Below, piece after piece: positions 19,403 to 28,030 of a DNA stretch of 64,000 nt; the first letter of the stretch is position 1, and every line of letters begins with the position of its first letter. The notes under the pieces were generated by a model that saw nothing but the letters and a program-made list of their open reading frames with translations, had not been told where the DNA came from and ran no database searches. Source of the DNA: Microvirga arabica (GTDB lineage: Bacteria; Pseudomonadota; Alphaproteobacteria; Rhizobiales; Beijerinckiaceae); the NCBI RefSeq assembly GCF_016811235.1, contig NZ_JAFBID010000018.1:1-64000 (forward strand), written 5' to 3'. A program made the position numbers and the translations under genes.

Positions 19403-19585
19403 GGATGACACGCGTAAGACAGCCTTTAGGGGGAATTCGTTGGTAACCTTTACAGGGTAACGTGCCGCAGACATTTATGCCGACCAGCCGAAAATCAACT
19501 TCATGTTTCCGTTTTGTTCTCGTATAAAAACGGGATGAGACATAGTCTAAAGAAGCGCGAATCATCATCCCGGACCAAGGTCCCA

Positions 19586-21646
19586 ATGACAGACAACGAC
19601 GATCTCTTCGGGGGCGCCGCGGCCAAGCGTGCCGCGCCTGCCATGACCCGCAACGCCGCCGTCAAGGTCTCCCGTCAGGCGCCCTCACAGGGCACCCCGG
19701 ACGAGGCCGGATATGACGCGTCGGCCATCGAGGTGCTGGAGGGGCTGGAGCCCGTCCGGCGCCGGCCGGGCATGTATATCGGCGGCACGGACGAGAAGGC
19801 CCTGCACCACCTCTTCGCCGAGGTGATCGACAATTCCATGGACGAGGCGGTCGCCGGTCACGCGACCTTCATCGAGGTGGAGCTGGAGGAAGGTGGCTGG
19901 CTGTCCGTGACCGACAACGGGCGCGGCATCCCGGTCGATCCGCATCCCAAGTTCCCGAAGAAGTCGGCGCTCGAAGTGATCATGACCACCCTGCACGCGG
20001 GCGGCAAGTTCGACTCGAAGGTCTATGAGACCTCGGGCGGCCTGCACGGCGTCGGCGTCTCGGTGGTGAACGCCCTGTCCGAGATCCTCGAGGTCGAGGT
20101 CGCCCGCGGCCAGACCCTGTACCGGCAGATCTTCTCCCGCGGCATCCCGCAGGGGAAGATCGAGACCGTGGGCCGCGTTCTCAACCGGCGCGGCACCAAG
20201 GTGCGCTTCAAGCCCGACTGGCAGATCTTCGGCAAAGAGGCTCATTTCCAACCCCGCCGCCTGTTCAAGATGGCCCGCTCCAAGGCCTATCTGTTCGGCG
20301 GCGTCGAGATCCGCTGGAAATGCGCCCCGGCGCTGGTCGAGGGCGTCGCCAACGTTCCGGCGGAGGCGACCTTCAAGTTCCCGAACGGTTTGAAGGATTA
20401 CCTGCTCCACGACATCGACGGGAAAGAACTGGTCACGGACCAGATCTTCTCCGGTAAGATCACCAAGCCCGGCAGCCACGGTTCGCTCGAATGGGCGGTC
20501 GCCTGGATGACGAACGAGGATGGGTTCTCCACCTCGTATTGCAACACGGTGCCCACCCCTGAGGGCGGCACCCACGAGAACGGCCTGCGCATCGCCCTGC
20601 TGCGCGGGTTGCGCGAGCACGCCGAGCGCGTGAACCAAGCCAAGCGCATGGCGGCAGTGACCACCGACGACGTGATGGCCACCTGCGCATCCATGCTCTC
20701 GGTGTTCATCCGCGAGCCGGAATTCCAGGGTCAGACCAAGGATAAGCTCGCCACGGTCGAGGCCGGCCGCATCGTCGAGAACGCGATCCGCGACACCTTC
20801 GACCACTGGCTCGCGGCCTCCCCTCAGCAGGCCAACAAGCTGCTCGACTGGGTGATCGACCGGGCCGAGGAGCGCCTGCGCCGGCGCCAGGAGAAGGAGG
20901 TCGCCCGCAAGACCGCGACCCGCAAGCTGCGCCTGCCGGGCAAGCTGGCAGACTGCTCGAACGCCGGCGCCAAGGGCTCCGAGCTCTTCCTGGTCGAGGG
21001 CGACTCGGCCGGCGGCTCCGCCAAGCAGGCCCGCGACCGTGCCACACAGGCCGTGCTGCCGTTGCGCGGAAAAATCCTGAACGTAGCCTCGGCCGGAAAG
21101 GACAAGCTGCACCAGAACCAGCAGATCTCCGATCTCGTCCAGGCGCTCGGCTGCGGCCAGGGCTCGCAGTTCCGGGAAGCCGATCTCCGCTACGAGAAGG
21201 TCATCATCATGACCGACGCGGATGTGGACGGTGCCCACATTGCGACTCTTCTGATCACGTTCTTCTACCGGCAGATGCCCAAGCTTATCGATAACGGGCA
21301 CCTGTACCTGGCGGTCCCGCCGCTCTACCGGCTGACCCAAGGGGCGAAATCGGCCTATGCCCGCGACGAGGCCGACCGGGAGCGCCTCATGAAGACGGTG
21401 TTCAAGGGCAGCGGCAAGGTCGAAGTCAGCCGCTTCAAAGGCCTGGGCGAGATGCTGCCGGGCCAGCTCAAGGAGACCACCATGGACCCGAAGAAGCGCC
21501 TGCTTCTGAAGGTAGTGGTAGCCGACGAGGAGCGGCCCGAGGCCAGCGATGTTGTGGAGCGCCTGATGGGCAACAAGCCCGAAGCCCGCTTCGCCTTCAT
21601 CCAGGAACGCGCCGCCTTCGCCGACGAGGCGGACCTGGATATCTGA
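19586..21646 (+). CDS. parE: DNA topoisomerase IV subunit B
   Basis: 686 residues from the ATG at 19586 (MTDNDDLFGG). The GHKL ATPase motifs are EVIDNSMDEAVAG, VTDNGRGIPV and TSGGLHGVGVSVVNAL. The TOPRIM domain shows LVEGDSAGGSAKQARDR and IMTDADVDGAHIATLL. The sequence EGDSAGG and the absence of the GyrB-type C-terminal insertion favour ParE over GyrB, as does the length. With ParC (not in this window) it separates linked daughter chromosomes. The gene is single, with an A/T-rich promoter region (TTGTTCTCGTATAAAA) about 50-80 bases upstream. Confidence 0.95.
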   Translation: MTDNDDLFGGAAAKRAAPAMTRNAAVKVSRQAPSQGTPDEAGYDASAIEVLEGLEPVRRRPGMYIGGTDEKALHHLFAEVIDNSMDEAVAGHATFIEVELEEGGWLSVTDNGRGIPVDPHPKFPKKSALEVIMTTLHAGGKFDSKVYETSGGLHGVGVSVVNALSEILEVEVARGQTLYRQIFSRGIPQGKIETVGRVLNRRGTKVRFKPDWQIFGKEAHFQPRRLFKMARSKAYLFGGVEIRWKCAPALVEGVANVPAEATFKFPNGLKDYLLHDIDGKELVTDQIFSGKITKPGSHGSLEWAVAWMTNEDGFSTSYCNTVPTPEGGTHENGLRIALLRGLREHAERVNQAKRMAAVTTDDVMATCASMLSVFIREPEFQGQTKDKLATVEAGRIVENAIRDTFDHWLAASPQQANKLLDWVIDRAEERLRRRQEKEVARKTATRKLRLPGKLADCSNAGAKGSELFLVEGDSAGGSAKQARDRATQAVLPLRGKILNVASAGKDKLHQNQQISDLVQALGCGQGSQFREADLRYEKVIIMTDADVDGAHIATLLITFFYRQMPKLIDNGHLYLAVPPLYRLTQGAKSAYARDEADRERLMKTVFKGSGKVEVSRFKGLGEMLPGQLKETTMDPKKRLLLKVVVADEERPEASDVVERLMGNKPEARFAFIQERAAFADEADLDI

Positions 21647-21680
21647 GGAAAACCGTCGGGTAGATGCTCCTTTTCGACGT

Positions 21681-21761
21681 ATCACCGGCCTTGTGCCGGT
21701 GATCTCGGTGCCTGAAGCGCCGTGCTTTTCGGATCGGGATAGCCGGGACAAGCCCGGCTAT
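21681..21761. repeat. Dispersed palindromic repeat, type C (two hairpins)
   Basis: Downstream of parE, a hairpin ATCACCGGCC-TTG-TGCCGGTGAT (21681-21703) is followed by ATAGCCGGGACAAGCCCGGCTAT (21739-21761). The second hairpin belongs to the CCGGGCTTGTCCCGG class scattered through Rhizobiales genomes. No open reading frame crosses it. Confidence 0.65.
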
Positions 21762-21814
21762 GACGTTGAGTTTGGCAGCCTTGAAAGTTTTTTCGATTTC
21801 TTCCAGAAAATTTT

Positions 21815-21839
21815 GGAACCATCTTCCCGTCGGCTAGTT
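21815..21839 (+). promoter_or_regulatory. EcfG-like near-match (GGAAC-N16-AGTT)
   Basis: GGAAC at 21815-21819 and AGTT at 21836-21839, one mismatch from the consensus -10 (CGTT). Transcription would start near 21847 and meet the terminator at 21884-21912 after about 40 bases. The match is weak alone. Confidence 0.28.
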
Positions 21840-21883
21840 ATACAAGCTCACCGGCTCATTCTGCCCCCACGGGCCGGTCCCTC

Positions 21884-21912
21884 AAGGCTCCCTCGCGGGG
21901 GCCTTATTTTTT
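21884..21912 (+). terminator. Rho-independent terminator between parE and rnr
   Basis: AAGGCTCCC-TCGC-GGGGGCCTT forms a nine-pair stem (one G-U), followed by ATTTTTT. It lies 240 bases beyond the parE stop and 130 bases before rnr, so it ends parE read-through or a short separate RNA. Confidence 0.8.
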
Positions 21913-22041
21913 GCCTGAACGGCCCATTGTCTCCACATGGATCTCTTGGCGCTCCCGTGCGTCATGACAATGACAGCCGCCGGGCTGGTCGCGGCCAAGC
22001 TTGCGTGCGACAAGGCCCCGTCAACCGAACGAGTTCCTCCC

Positions 22042-24354
22042 TTGGCGAAACGCACCGACACCCAGACCAACCTGCCCTCCCGCGAGGAGGTCGTGTCCTT
22101 CATCACCCAGGCTCAGGGCAAGGTGGGCAAGCGGGAGATCGCCCATCACTTCAACATCAAGGGCAACGACCGCATCTGGCTGAAGCAGATCCTCAAGGAC
22201 CTGGAGATCGAGGGCGTCGTCGATCGTCGCGGCAAGACCATGCACAAGGCCGGCCAGCTGCCGCCTGTGGTGCTTGCCGACATCACGAAGCGGGATCGGG
22301 ACGGCGAACTGATTGCCGTACCGACGGAATGGGACGAGGAGGAGCGCGGCTCCATCCCGACGATCATCATCGTGTCGCCGCGCAAGCCACGGCCGGGGAT
22401 GCCCGTGGCTGGTGTCGGGGACCGGGCGCTTCTGCGGGTCGATCCGCTGAAACCCGGGGACATTCACCGCTATTCCGGCCGCGTCACCAAGATTATCGCC
22501 AAGAAGCAGGCCCAGGTGCTCGGCATCTTCCGGAGCCTGCCCGAAGGCGGCGGAAGGCTGATTCCGGTCGACAAGAAAGCGCGTGATCAGGAACTCCAGA
22601 TCAGGCCAAGCGACGAGGGCGAGGCGCAGGACGGCGACCTGATTGCCGTATCCATCGTCAAGCACGGCCGCTTCGGCCTGCCGACCGCGAAGGTGAAGGA
22701 GCGCCTCGGCTCGGTCAAATCCGAGAAGGCCGTGAGCCTCATCGCGATCTTCGCTCACAACATTCCCAACGAGTTCCCGAAGGCAGTGCTGGACGAGGCC
22801 GCGGCTGCGAAGCCCGCCACCCTGGAGGGTCGCGAGGATTGGCGCTCCCTGCCCCTCGTGACCATCGACCCGCCGGATGCCAAGGATCACGACGACGCCG
22901 TCCATGCGGTGCCGGATGAGGACCCGAATAACGCCGGCGGCTTCATCGTCACCGTGGCGATTGCCGACGTGTCGGCCTATGTGCGCCCCGGCTCCGCCAT
23001 GGACGGGCAAGCGCAGGAGCGCGGCAACTCGGTCTATTTCCCCGACCGGGTCGTGCCCATGCTGCCGGAGCGCATCTCCAATGATCTCTGCTCCTTACGG
23101 CCGCGGGAGGACCGCCCGGCACTCGCTGTGCGCATGGTGATCGGCCCCGACGGGCGGAAGATCCGCCACAGCTTCCATCGCATCATGATGCGGTCGGCGG
23201 AAAAGCTCTCTTATCAACAGGCGCAGGCAGCCATCGACGGCCGCCCGGACGAGGTCACGACGCCGATCCTCGACACGATCCTGAAACCCCTCTGGGCTGC
23301 CTATGAGCTGGTGAAGAAGGCCCGTGACATCCGCGAGCCGCTCTTCCTCGATCTGCCCGAGCGCAAGATCGTGCTGAAACCCGATGGTACCGTAGATAGG
23401 GTTTATGTCCCCGAGCGCCTGGAGGCGCACAAGCTCATCGAGGAGTTCATGATCCTCGCCAACGTGGCGGCGGCGGAAGCCTTGGAGCAAGCGCAGTCCG
23501 ACCTGATCTACCGGGTTCACGACGAGCCTTCGCTGGAGAAGATGCGCTCCTTGAGCGAGGTGCTCGCCTCCATCGGCCTCAAGATTCCCGGACAGGGGCC
23601 GATCAGGCCGGAGCTGTTCAACCGGATCCTGCGCAGCGTTGACGGCTCCGAGCACCAGCTCTTCATCAACGAGGTGGTGCTGCGCTCCCAATCCCAGGCT
23701 GAATATGCGGCGGAGAATTACGGCCATTTCGGCTTGAACCTGAAGCGCTATGCTCACTTCACTTCGCCCATCCGGCGCTATGCGGACCTCATCGTCCACC
23801 GAGCGATCGTCTCGGCCCTGAAATTCGGCGAGGACGGGCTGCCTGCCAGCAATACCCGGGCGGAGCTGATCGAGATCAGCGCCAAGATCTCGGCCGCCGA
23901 GCGGCGGGCTATGGCGGCTGAGCGTGAGACAATCGACCGCCTGATCGCGCACTTCCTGGCTGACCGCATCGGGGCCACATTCCATGGACAGATCTCGGGC
24001 GTGTCGAAGGCCGGACTCTTCATCAAACTGAACGAGACCGGCGCCGACGGCTTCGTCCCGGCGGCCACCATCGGCAACGACTATTACCGTTACGATGAGG
24101 TGACCCACTCGATGCGCGGCGAGGATACCGGCGAGACCTACCGCCTCGGCGACAAGGTGGAGGTGAAGCTGGTGGAGGCGGCGCCCGTAGCAGGGGCGCT
24201 CCGCTTCGAGCTGCTCACCACGGGCCGGGTCACGGGCAAGACCGGTGGCGGTGGCCGGAAGGGGGGCAAGCGGCCGGCCCGCCGGGCCAAGGCCGCGGAA
24301 GCCTCAGCCCGCTCCCCGACCAGGGTGAAGGTCAAGCGGCGCGGGCGCGTCTGA
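22042..24354 (+). CDS. rnr: Ribonuclease R
   Basis: 770 residues from a TTG at 22042 giving (M)AKRTDTQTNLPSREEV. The open frame extends to an ATG at 21937, but no ribosome site precedes either, and family homology begins at the TTG; the start is uncertain. An N-terminal helix-turn-helix (LPSREEVVSFI...KREIAHHFNIKG) is followed by cold-shock domains. The RNB catalytic domain has DPPDAKDHDDAV with the metal aspartates. An S1 domain and a Lys/Arg-rich tail follow. RNase R degrades structured RNA from 3' to 5'. Confidence 0.93.
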   Translation: MAKRTDTQTNLPSREEVVSFITQAQGKVGKREIAHHFNIKGNDRIWLKQILKDLEIEGVVDRRGKTMHKAGQLPPVVLADITKRDRDGELIAVPTEWDEEERGSIPTIIIVSPRKPRPGMPVAGVGDRALLRVDPLKPGDIHRYSGRVTKIIAKKQAQVLGIFRSLPEGGGRLIPVDKKARDQELQIRPSDEGEAQDGDLIAVSIVKHGRFGLPTAKVKERLGSVKSEKAVSLIAIFAHNIPNEFPKAVLDEAAAAKPATLEGREDWRSLPLVTIDPPDAKDHDDAVHAVPDEDPNNAGGFIVTVAIADVSAYVRPGSAMDGQAQERGNSVYFPDRVVPMLPERISNDLCSLRPREDRPALAVRMVIGPDGRKIRHSFHRIMMRSAEKLSYQQAQAAIDGRPDEVTTPILDTILKPLWAAYELVKKARDIREPLFLDLPERKIVLKPDGTVDRVYVPERLEAHKLIEEFMILANVAAAEALEQAQSDLIYRVHDEPSLEKMRSLSEVLASIGLKIPGQGPIRPELFNRILRSVDGSEHQLFINEVVLRSQSQAEYAAENYGHFGLNLKRYAHFTSPIRRYADLIVHRAIVSALKFGEDGLPASNTRAELIEISAKISAAERRAMAAERETIDRLIAHFLADRIGATFHGQISGVSKAGLFIKLNETGADGFVPAATIGNDYYRYDEVTHSMRGEDTGETYRLGDKVEVKLVEAAPVAGALRFELLTTGRVTGKTGGGGRKGGKRPARRAKAAEASARSPTRVKVKRRGRV

Positions 24355-24369
24355 CAGAAGGATTGGGGC

Positions 24370-24843
24370 ATGTCTTTGACGATCAAGACCGCAGCGGATG
24401 CGGAAGAGGTGAAGGTCATCCCGGCCATGCGGCGCGGCTTCCTGAACCACTGTCCGGCCTGCAACCGCGGCCGCCTGTTCGGACGCTTCCTCAAGGTGGT
24501 CGATCATTGCGAGGCGTGCGGCACGGAGTTTCACCACCACCGGGCCGACGACCTGCCGCCCTATCTGGTGATCTTCATCGTCGGCCACCTGATCGGATAC
24601 GGCATCCTCATGACCGAGACCAAGATGGAGGTGCCGATGTGGGTGCATCTGGCCACGTGGCCGGCGCTCACCCTCATCCTGTGCCTTGCCCTGCTCCAGC
24701 CGGTGAAAGGCGCTGTCGTGGGGCTGCAATACGCGCTAGGTATGCATGGCTTCGGGGCGGCCCGGGCCAAGAAAGCCGATGAGGACAACGCACGTGACGG
24801 ATATCGAAACCCTGGCGAAGATGGATCGCCTCGTTTCCGCTGA
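24370..24843 (+). CDS. DUF983 family membrane protein
   Basis: 157 residues. The N-terminal part has a zinc-ribbon pattern, CPACNRGRLF then CEACGTEF, matching the DUF983 signature. Two transmembrane segments follow (YLVIFIVGHLIGYGILM and a second around WPALTLILCLALLQPV). The C-terminal tail is polar. The function is unknown; in Rhizobiales it commonly follows rnr, as here (15-base gap). The 3' end overlaps the NUDIX gene by about 50 bases in another frame. Confidence 0.87.
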   Translation: MSLTIKTAADAEEVKVIPAMRRGFLNHCPACNRGRLFGRFLKVVDHCEACGTEFHHHRADDLPPYLVIFIVGHLIGYGILMTETKMEVPMWVHLATWPALTLILCLALLQPVKGAVVGLQYALGMHGFGAARAKKADEDNARDGYRNPGEDGSPRFR

Positions 24844-25546
24844 GACCAACCCCAAAGCTCCTGCCCTCCGCCCCGTCGACGCCGCAACCCTCATCATCAT
24901 CGATCGCAAAACGAAGACCCCGAAGGTTCTCATGGGCAAGCGCCATGCGGGGCTCAAGTTCATGCCGGGCAAGTTCGTGTTCCCCGGCGGGCGCATCGAG
25001 GCCGGCGACCGCTCCATGACGGTGACGGGAGCGCTCCACCCCCGCGCCGAGCAGGCGCTCATGGCCCGCGTCACCCGCCCCTCCGCCCAGCGCTGCCGGG
25101 CGCTGGCGCTCGCCGCCATCCGTGAAACCTTCGAGGAGACGGGCCTGATGCTCGGCACCAAGGAATACGGCAGCCCGGAGCGTGCCCCCGCGGGCACGGC
25201 CTGGACGGCTTTTCACGAGCGGGGCGTTCATCCGGATCTCGAATCCCTGCACTTCATCGGCCGGGCGATTACCCCGCCGAAGCGGGTGAGGCGCTTCGAC
25301 ACCCGATTCTTCGCCGTGGACCGCACCGCTATCGCGGATGAGGTTGGCGGCGTCATCGGGCCGGAGGCCGAGCTTGTGGAACTGGCCTGGGTGACCATCG
25401 ATCAGGCCAAGGCCTTGGACCTGCCGCCGATCACCACGGTGATCCTCGGCGAACTGGAGGCCCGGATTTCCGCCGGATTCGCTCAACAGCTCCCGGTCCC
25501 CTTCTTCCACCAGCAGCGCGGTCGGTTCGTCAGGGAATTACTGTGA
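24794..25546 (+). CDS. NUDIX hydrolase
   Basis: 250 residues from a GTG at 24794, chosen because GAGGA lies eight bases upstream; an ATG at 24779 is possible. The start lies inside the DUF983 gene, implying coupled translation. A variant Nudix box is visible: GRIEAGD early, then RETFEETGLMLG carrying the metal-binding REx2EE core. A ~40-residue insertion lies between the two glycine parts, as in the coenzyme-A-type/NUDT19-like proteins. The family hydrolyses nucleoside diphosphates linked to another group. The exact substrate is not evident. Confidence 0.85.
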   Translation: MTDIETLAKMDRLVSAETNPKAPALRPVDAATLIIIDRKTKTPKVLMGKRHAGLKFMPGKFVFPGGRIEAGDRSMTVTGALHPRAEQALMARVTRPSAQRCRALALAAIRETFEETGLMLGTKEYGSPERAPAGTAWTAFHERGVHPDLESLHFIGRAITPPKRVRRFDTRFFAVDRTAIADEVGGVIGPEAELVELAWVTIDQAKALDLPPITTVILGELEARISAGFAQQLPVPFFHQQRGRFVRELL

Positions 25547-25555
25547 TCCCTCCAC

Positions 25556-25688
25556 CTGTCATTCCGGGGCCGCGCAGCGGAGCCCGGAATCCATAATTGC
25601 TGGGACAACAGAACGGGGCAGTGGGAGCCGCGGCGCTCTGCCTTCAATTGTTGAGTTTATGGATCCCCGCCTTCGCGGGGATGACAAT
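25556..25688. repeat. Dispersed palindromic repeat, type A, copy 2
   Basis: The left arm (25556-25597) reads CTGTCATTCCGGGGC ... GAGCCCGGAATCCATAAT and matches the right arm of the 1889-2036 copy in reverse complement over about 40 bases. The right arm (25655-25688) is a related but different hairpin, TTATGGATCCCCGC-CTTC-GCGGGGATGACA. It fills most of the gap between the NUDIX gene and rpmG, which otherwise holds only the rpmG leader. Confidence 0.8.
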
Positions 25689-25846
25689 GGGTTCGCGATG
25701 GTGATTTTGATCCCCTACCCTTGACGAGAGAGGGAATATGGGGCATGGGAACCGCACGATTTTCCGGCCGGGTTCGCCCGGCCTTTGCGTTTCGGCGATG
25801 CCTTAAGGCCACCCGAACCGCCGAAACGAACAAGAGGTCCTGAACC

Positions 25847-26014
25847 ATGGCCAAAGCCGCAACGATCAAAGTGAAGCTCGTCTCCACCGCCGACACGGGC
25901 TATTTCTACGTGACGAAGAAGAACTCGCGCACGATGACCGAGAAGATGTCGTTCAAGAAGTACGACCCGGTCGCGAAGAAGCACGTCGAGTTCAAGGAAG
26001 CCAAGATCAAGTAA
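25847..26014 (+). CDS. rpmG: 50S ribosomal protein L33
   Basis: 55 residues, starting [14 protein letters not shown] and containing [15 protein letters not shown], the clear L33 signature of proteobacteria. It has no CxxC pairs, so it is the zinc-free form. GAGGT lies 8-12 bases before the ATG. TTGACG at 25721 is a likely -35 element. A hairpin CCGGCCGGGTTCGCCCGGCC (around 25763-25782) sits in the leader. A strong terminator follows immediately. L33 binds 23S rRNA near the E site. Confidence 0.96.
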   Translation: MAKAATIKVKLVSTADTGYFYVTKKNSRTMTEKMSFKKYDPVAKKHVEFKEAKIK

Positions 26015-26040
26015 TCGGCTTCTAGCAGAACTGCTCAGAT

Positions 26041-26067
26041 AAAAACCGCCCTTTCGGGCGGTTTTTT
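26041..26067 (+). terminator. Rho-independent terminator of rpmG
   Basis: AAAACCGCCC-TTTC-GGGCGGTTTTTT: a strong stem with six Ts, 27 bases after the rpmG stop. The A-run on the other side makes it potentially bidirectional for the minus-strand gene at 26116. Confidence 0.93.
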
Positions 26068-26115
26068 CGTCTCTGCGCGATGAGAGGGCAGCCCGGTCGG
26101 GCAGTCCTTCGTTGC

Positions 26116-26703
26116 TTAGCGGCTGGAGCGGGTATCCTCCCACCGGCGGATCCGGTCCATCTCGCGGTTATGGCGCCGGAGCGAGCCGGTGACGACCACG
26201 TCCCCGCGGGTGGTTCGATAGTAGGCCGCACGGTCGCGGTCACGATACACGACGCGGGAGCGACTGCGTGGCTCGCGGTAGACGACGCGGGTTGCCACGC
26301 GCGGCTGACGATAGACCACGCGAGGCTCGCGGTAGACGACACGGGTCCGGTAGACGGGGGCCGGCTGGTAGACGACGCGGGTCACGGGAGCCGAGTAATA
26401 GCCGTAAGCCGGATAGCTGTAGGCCGGATAGGCCGCAGGATAACCGTAGCCGTAGCTATAGGTGGAGCGATAGCCGTAGGCCGGAGCGCTGTACGGATAA
26501 TAGCCGTAGCCGGGATAAGCATAGGACGGCGTGGCCGCCGCGGTGAGCAGACCGCCGAGGACGGCGCCGCCGATCAATCCGGCGGCAACCGCGCCGCCAT
26601 TGTTCCAACCGCCCCGGTGATGGCGCCGGTACTGAGCATCAGCGGTTCCGACGCTTCCGACAGTGATGACGGCGACACTCGCCAGTATTGCTAACTTCTT
26701 CAT
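26116..26703 (-). CDS. Secreted Tyr/Arg-rich repeat protein
   Basis: 195 residues from the ATG at 26703 (MKKLAILASVAVI). A typical signal peptide ends near TADAQ. A short glycine-rich hydrophobic stretch (AVAAGLIGGAVLGGLL) comes next, then a Tyr/Pro/Gly-rich region (PGYGYYPYSAPAYGY). Then come at least five copies of VVYRxPR or VVYRD. The C-terminus is basic. The pattern suggests an envelope or surface protein, part of a loosely defined family in Rhizobiales; I cannot name a function. The C-terminal end resembles small 'RR-box' tails (MDRIRRWEDTRSSR). Confidence 0.75.
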   Translation of the reverse strand: MKKLAILASVAVITVGSVGTADAQYRRHHRGGWNNGGAVAAGLIGGAVLGGLLTAAATPSYAYPGYGYYPYSAPAYGYRSTYSYGYGYPAAYPAYSYPAYGYYSAPVTRVVYQPAPVYRTRVVYREPRVVYRQPRVATRVVYREPRSRSRVVYRDRDRAAYYRTTRGDVVVTGSLRRHNREMDRIRRWEDTRSSR

Positions 26704-26928
26704 GGTCAACCTCGTGAGAAGTGGCAAAGACCCTTCGATGCAAAATCAATTCAACACCTGCAGAATGGTTCGCAGCTTGGCTGCCGAACACTCATATTTT
26801 CTTTTGAAAACAACGATTTCTGAAGATTTGTTCAGGATCGTGCACATACAGGGAAGCAAAGGCAGCTGCGAATGCCCCCAGGCGCCGCAGGGAGGTCGTG
26901 CGGCTCCCCCCCGCCCTCATGGGGCCGT
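26704..26928. other. Intergenic stretch with no recognised feature
   Basis: 225 bases between two minus-strand genes. It is A/T-richer than its surroundings and should hold the promoter of the repeat-protein gene. I see no convincing promoter, terminator or open frame. Confidence 0.5.
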
Positions 26929-27564
26929 TCATTGAGCATAGACCTGCGAGCGCGGAAAAATGGTGTTTCCGGCTACCACTTGGGCAATCACGCCGGCGAT
27001 CTTGTCGCCGCCCTTCGCCGAGGGTTCGATGGGATTGGCGTAGTCGTCCGGCTCGTCGCAGATGAGGCGCAGGTCGATAAGGGGGAGCCGTCGGGCAAAA
27101 GCCTCGCGTGTGATGACGTCGTTGAAGATGGACAAGGCCGTCACCACGAGACGCTGCTCCTGGGGATCGGGAAAGCGGGCATCGTAGATCGTGCAGACGG
27201 CAGTCGGCAGGCGCTGGTCGAGAATGCGGTCCAGCATGGCGCGGTAGTTGCGGGCGAATTCATCCTGCACGGCCGCGAATTTCCCGATCACCTCGGCAAC
27301 GGACCTTGCCCCCTCGCGCAGGATCCCGCTGTGCCGCAGGGCGTCGTTACCGCCGACGCTCACGACGAGATGGGTCGCGTCCGAAGGCAGGCGGGACAGC
27401 TGGCTCAGAACCCCGGTCGTGACGGCGCCGTCGACCGCGCAGAGCGTTGCCCTCCAGCCCCCCGGCAGCTTCGCCTGGACCTGCCTGTTCACGTCCGGCT
27501 CGCCGCGCCGCACATAGGCGCCGTTGTCGAAGATGCTGTCGCCGAGCAGAACCACGTGGGTCAT
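26929..27564 (-). CDS. SGNH/GDSL hydrolase family protein
   Basis: 211 residues from the ATG at 27564. The catalytic serine block is VLLGDSIFDNGAY at the N-terminus, the glycine/asparagine block is VVSVGGNDAL, and the C-terminal Asp/His block is weak (DYANPIEPSAKGG), so the catalytic His is not obvious. There is no signal peptide; it is predicted cytoplasmic. The family are esterases/lipases with broad substrates. Its ATG overlaps the stop of the upstream receiver-domain gene (ATGA, 27561-27564), which indicates a two-gene operon. Confidence 0.8.
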   Translation of the reverse strand: MTHVVLLGDSIFDNGAYVRRGEPDVNRQVQAKLPGGWRATLCAVDGAVTTGVLSQLSRLPSDATHLVVSVGGNDALRHSGILREGARSVAEVIGKFAAVQDEFARNYRAMLDRILDQRLPTAVCTIYDARFPDPQEQRLVVTALSIFNDVITREAFARRLPLIDLRLICDEPDDYANPIEPSAKGGDKIAGVIAQVVAGNTIFPRSQVYAQ

Positions 27565-27941
27565 GAGCCTCTCCCGAGCAGCCGGTTCAAGGTTGGAACG
27601 AGATGAGTGGTCAGATAGGGCTTGGCCACGAATTCGGCGCCCGTCGGCACAGGACCCGAGGTGGCATCGGAATGCCCGGACATCATCACCACCGCGAGGT
27701 CGGGCCAACGCCTGCGCGCCAGACCGGCGAGCTCGTGCCCGTCGACTCTGCCGGGAAGATGCGCATCAGTCACGAGGCCATGGATCGCGGATGAGCTCTC
27801 AAGATGCTTCAAGGCCTCGTCCGAATCCGCGGCCTCCACCACCTCGTAGGACGCCTCCCGCAGATGGCGGGCGGTCGCCTGCCGGATGGTCGGCTCCTCG
27901 TCCACCAGAACGATCACCGGAGAAGGGTTTTGTGAAGGCAC
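27561..27941 (-). CDS. Single-domain response regulator (receiver)
   Basis: 126 residues from a GTG at 27941; a TTG at 27983 would give 140 but sits at the predicted transcription start of the promoter at 27982-28007. It is one receiver domain: acidic pair VDEEP near residue 14, phosphoryl aspartate Asp59 in LVTDAHLPG, Thr/Ser near VVMMSGHSD and lysine in AKPY. No output domain. No histidine kinase is adjacent. It is translationally coupled to the SGNH hydrolase gene, an unusual pairing that may place the hydrolase under phosphorelay or stress control. Confidence 0.78.
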   Translation of the reverse strand: MPSQNPSPVIVLVDEEPTIRQATARHLREASYEVVEAADSDEALKHLESSSAIHGLVTDAHLPGRVDGHELAGLARRRWPDLAVVMMSGHSDATSGPVPTGAEFVAKPYLTTHLVPTLNRLLGRGS

Positions 27942-27981
27942 CTGTCCGTCCCCGAATCCCAAGAAGACTGCGTGTCGCGAC

Positions 27982-28007
27982 AACTGAGGCGGAGTTGCCC
28001 TTGTTCC
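27982..28007 (-). promoter_or_regulatory. EcfG-like promoter near-match (GGAAC-N17-AGTT)
   Basis: On the minus strand GGAAC (28007-28003), 17 bases, then AGTT (27985-27982). One -10 base differs from the consensus. It points into the response regulator-hydrolase pair and sits back to back with an exact EcfG match on the other strand. Confidence 0.42.
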
Positions 28008-28030
28008 GGAGCAGCCTCCGCATGCGATCC

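Noticed and set aside
19685-21751. 688-residue minus-strand open frame
   Set aside because: Antisense to parE. The frame is open because of high G/C third positions; the translation is Leu/Gly/Arg/His-rich with no family features.
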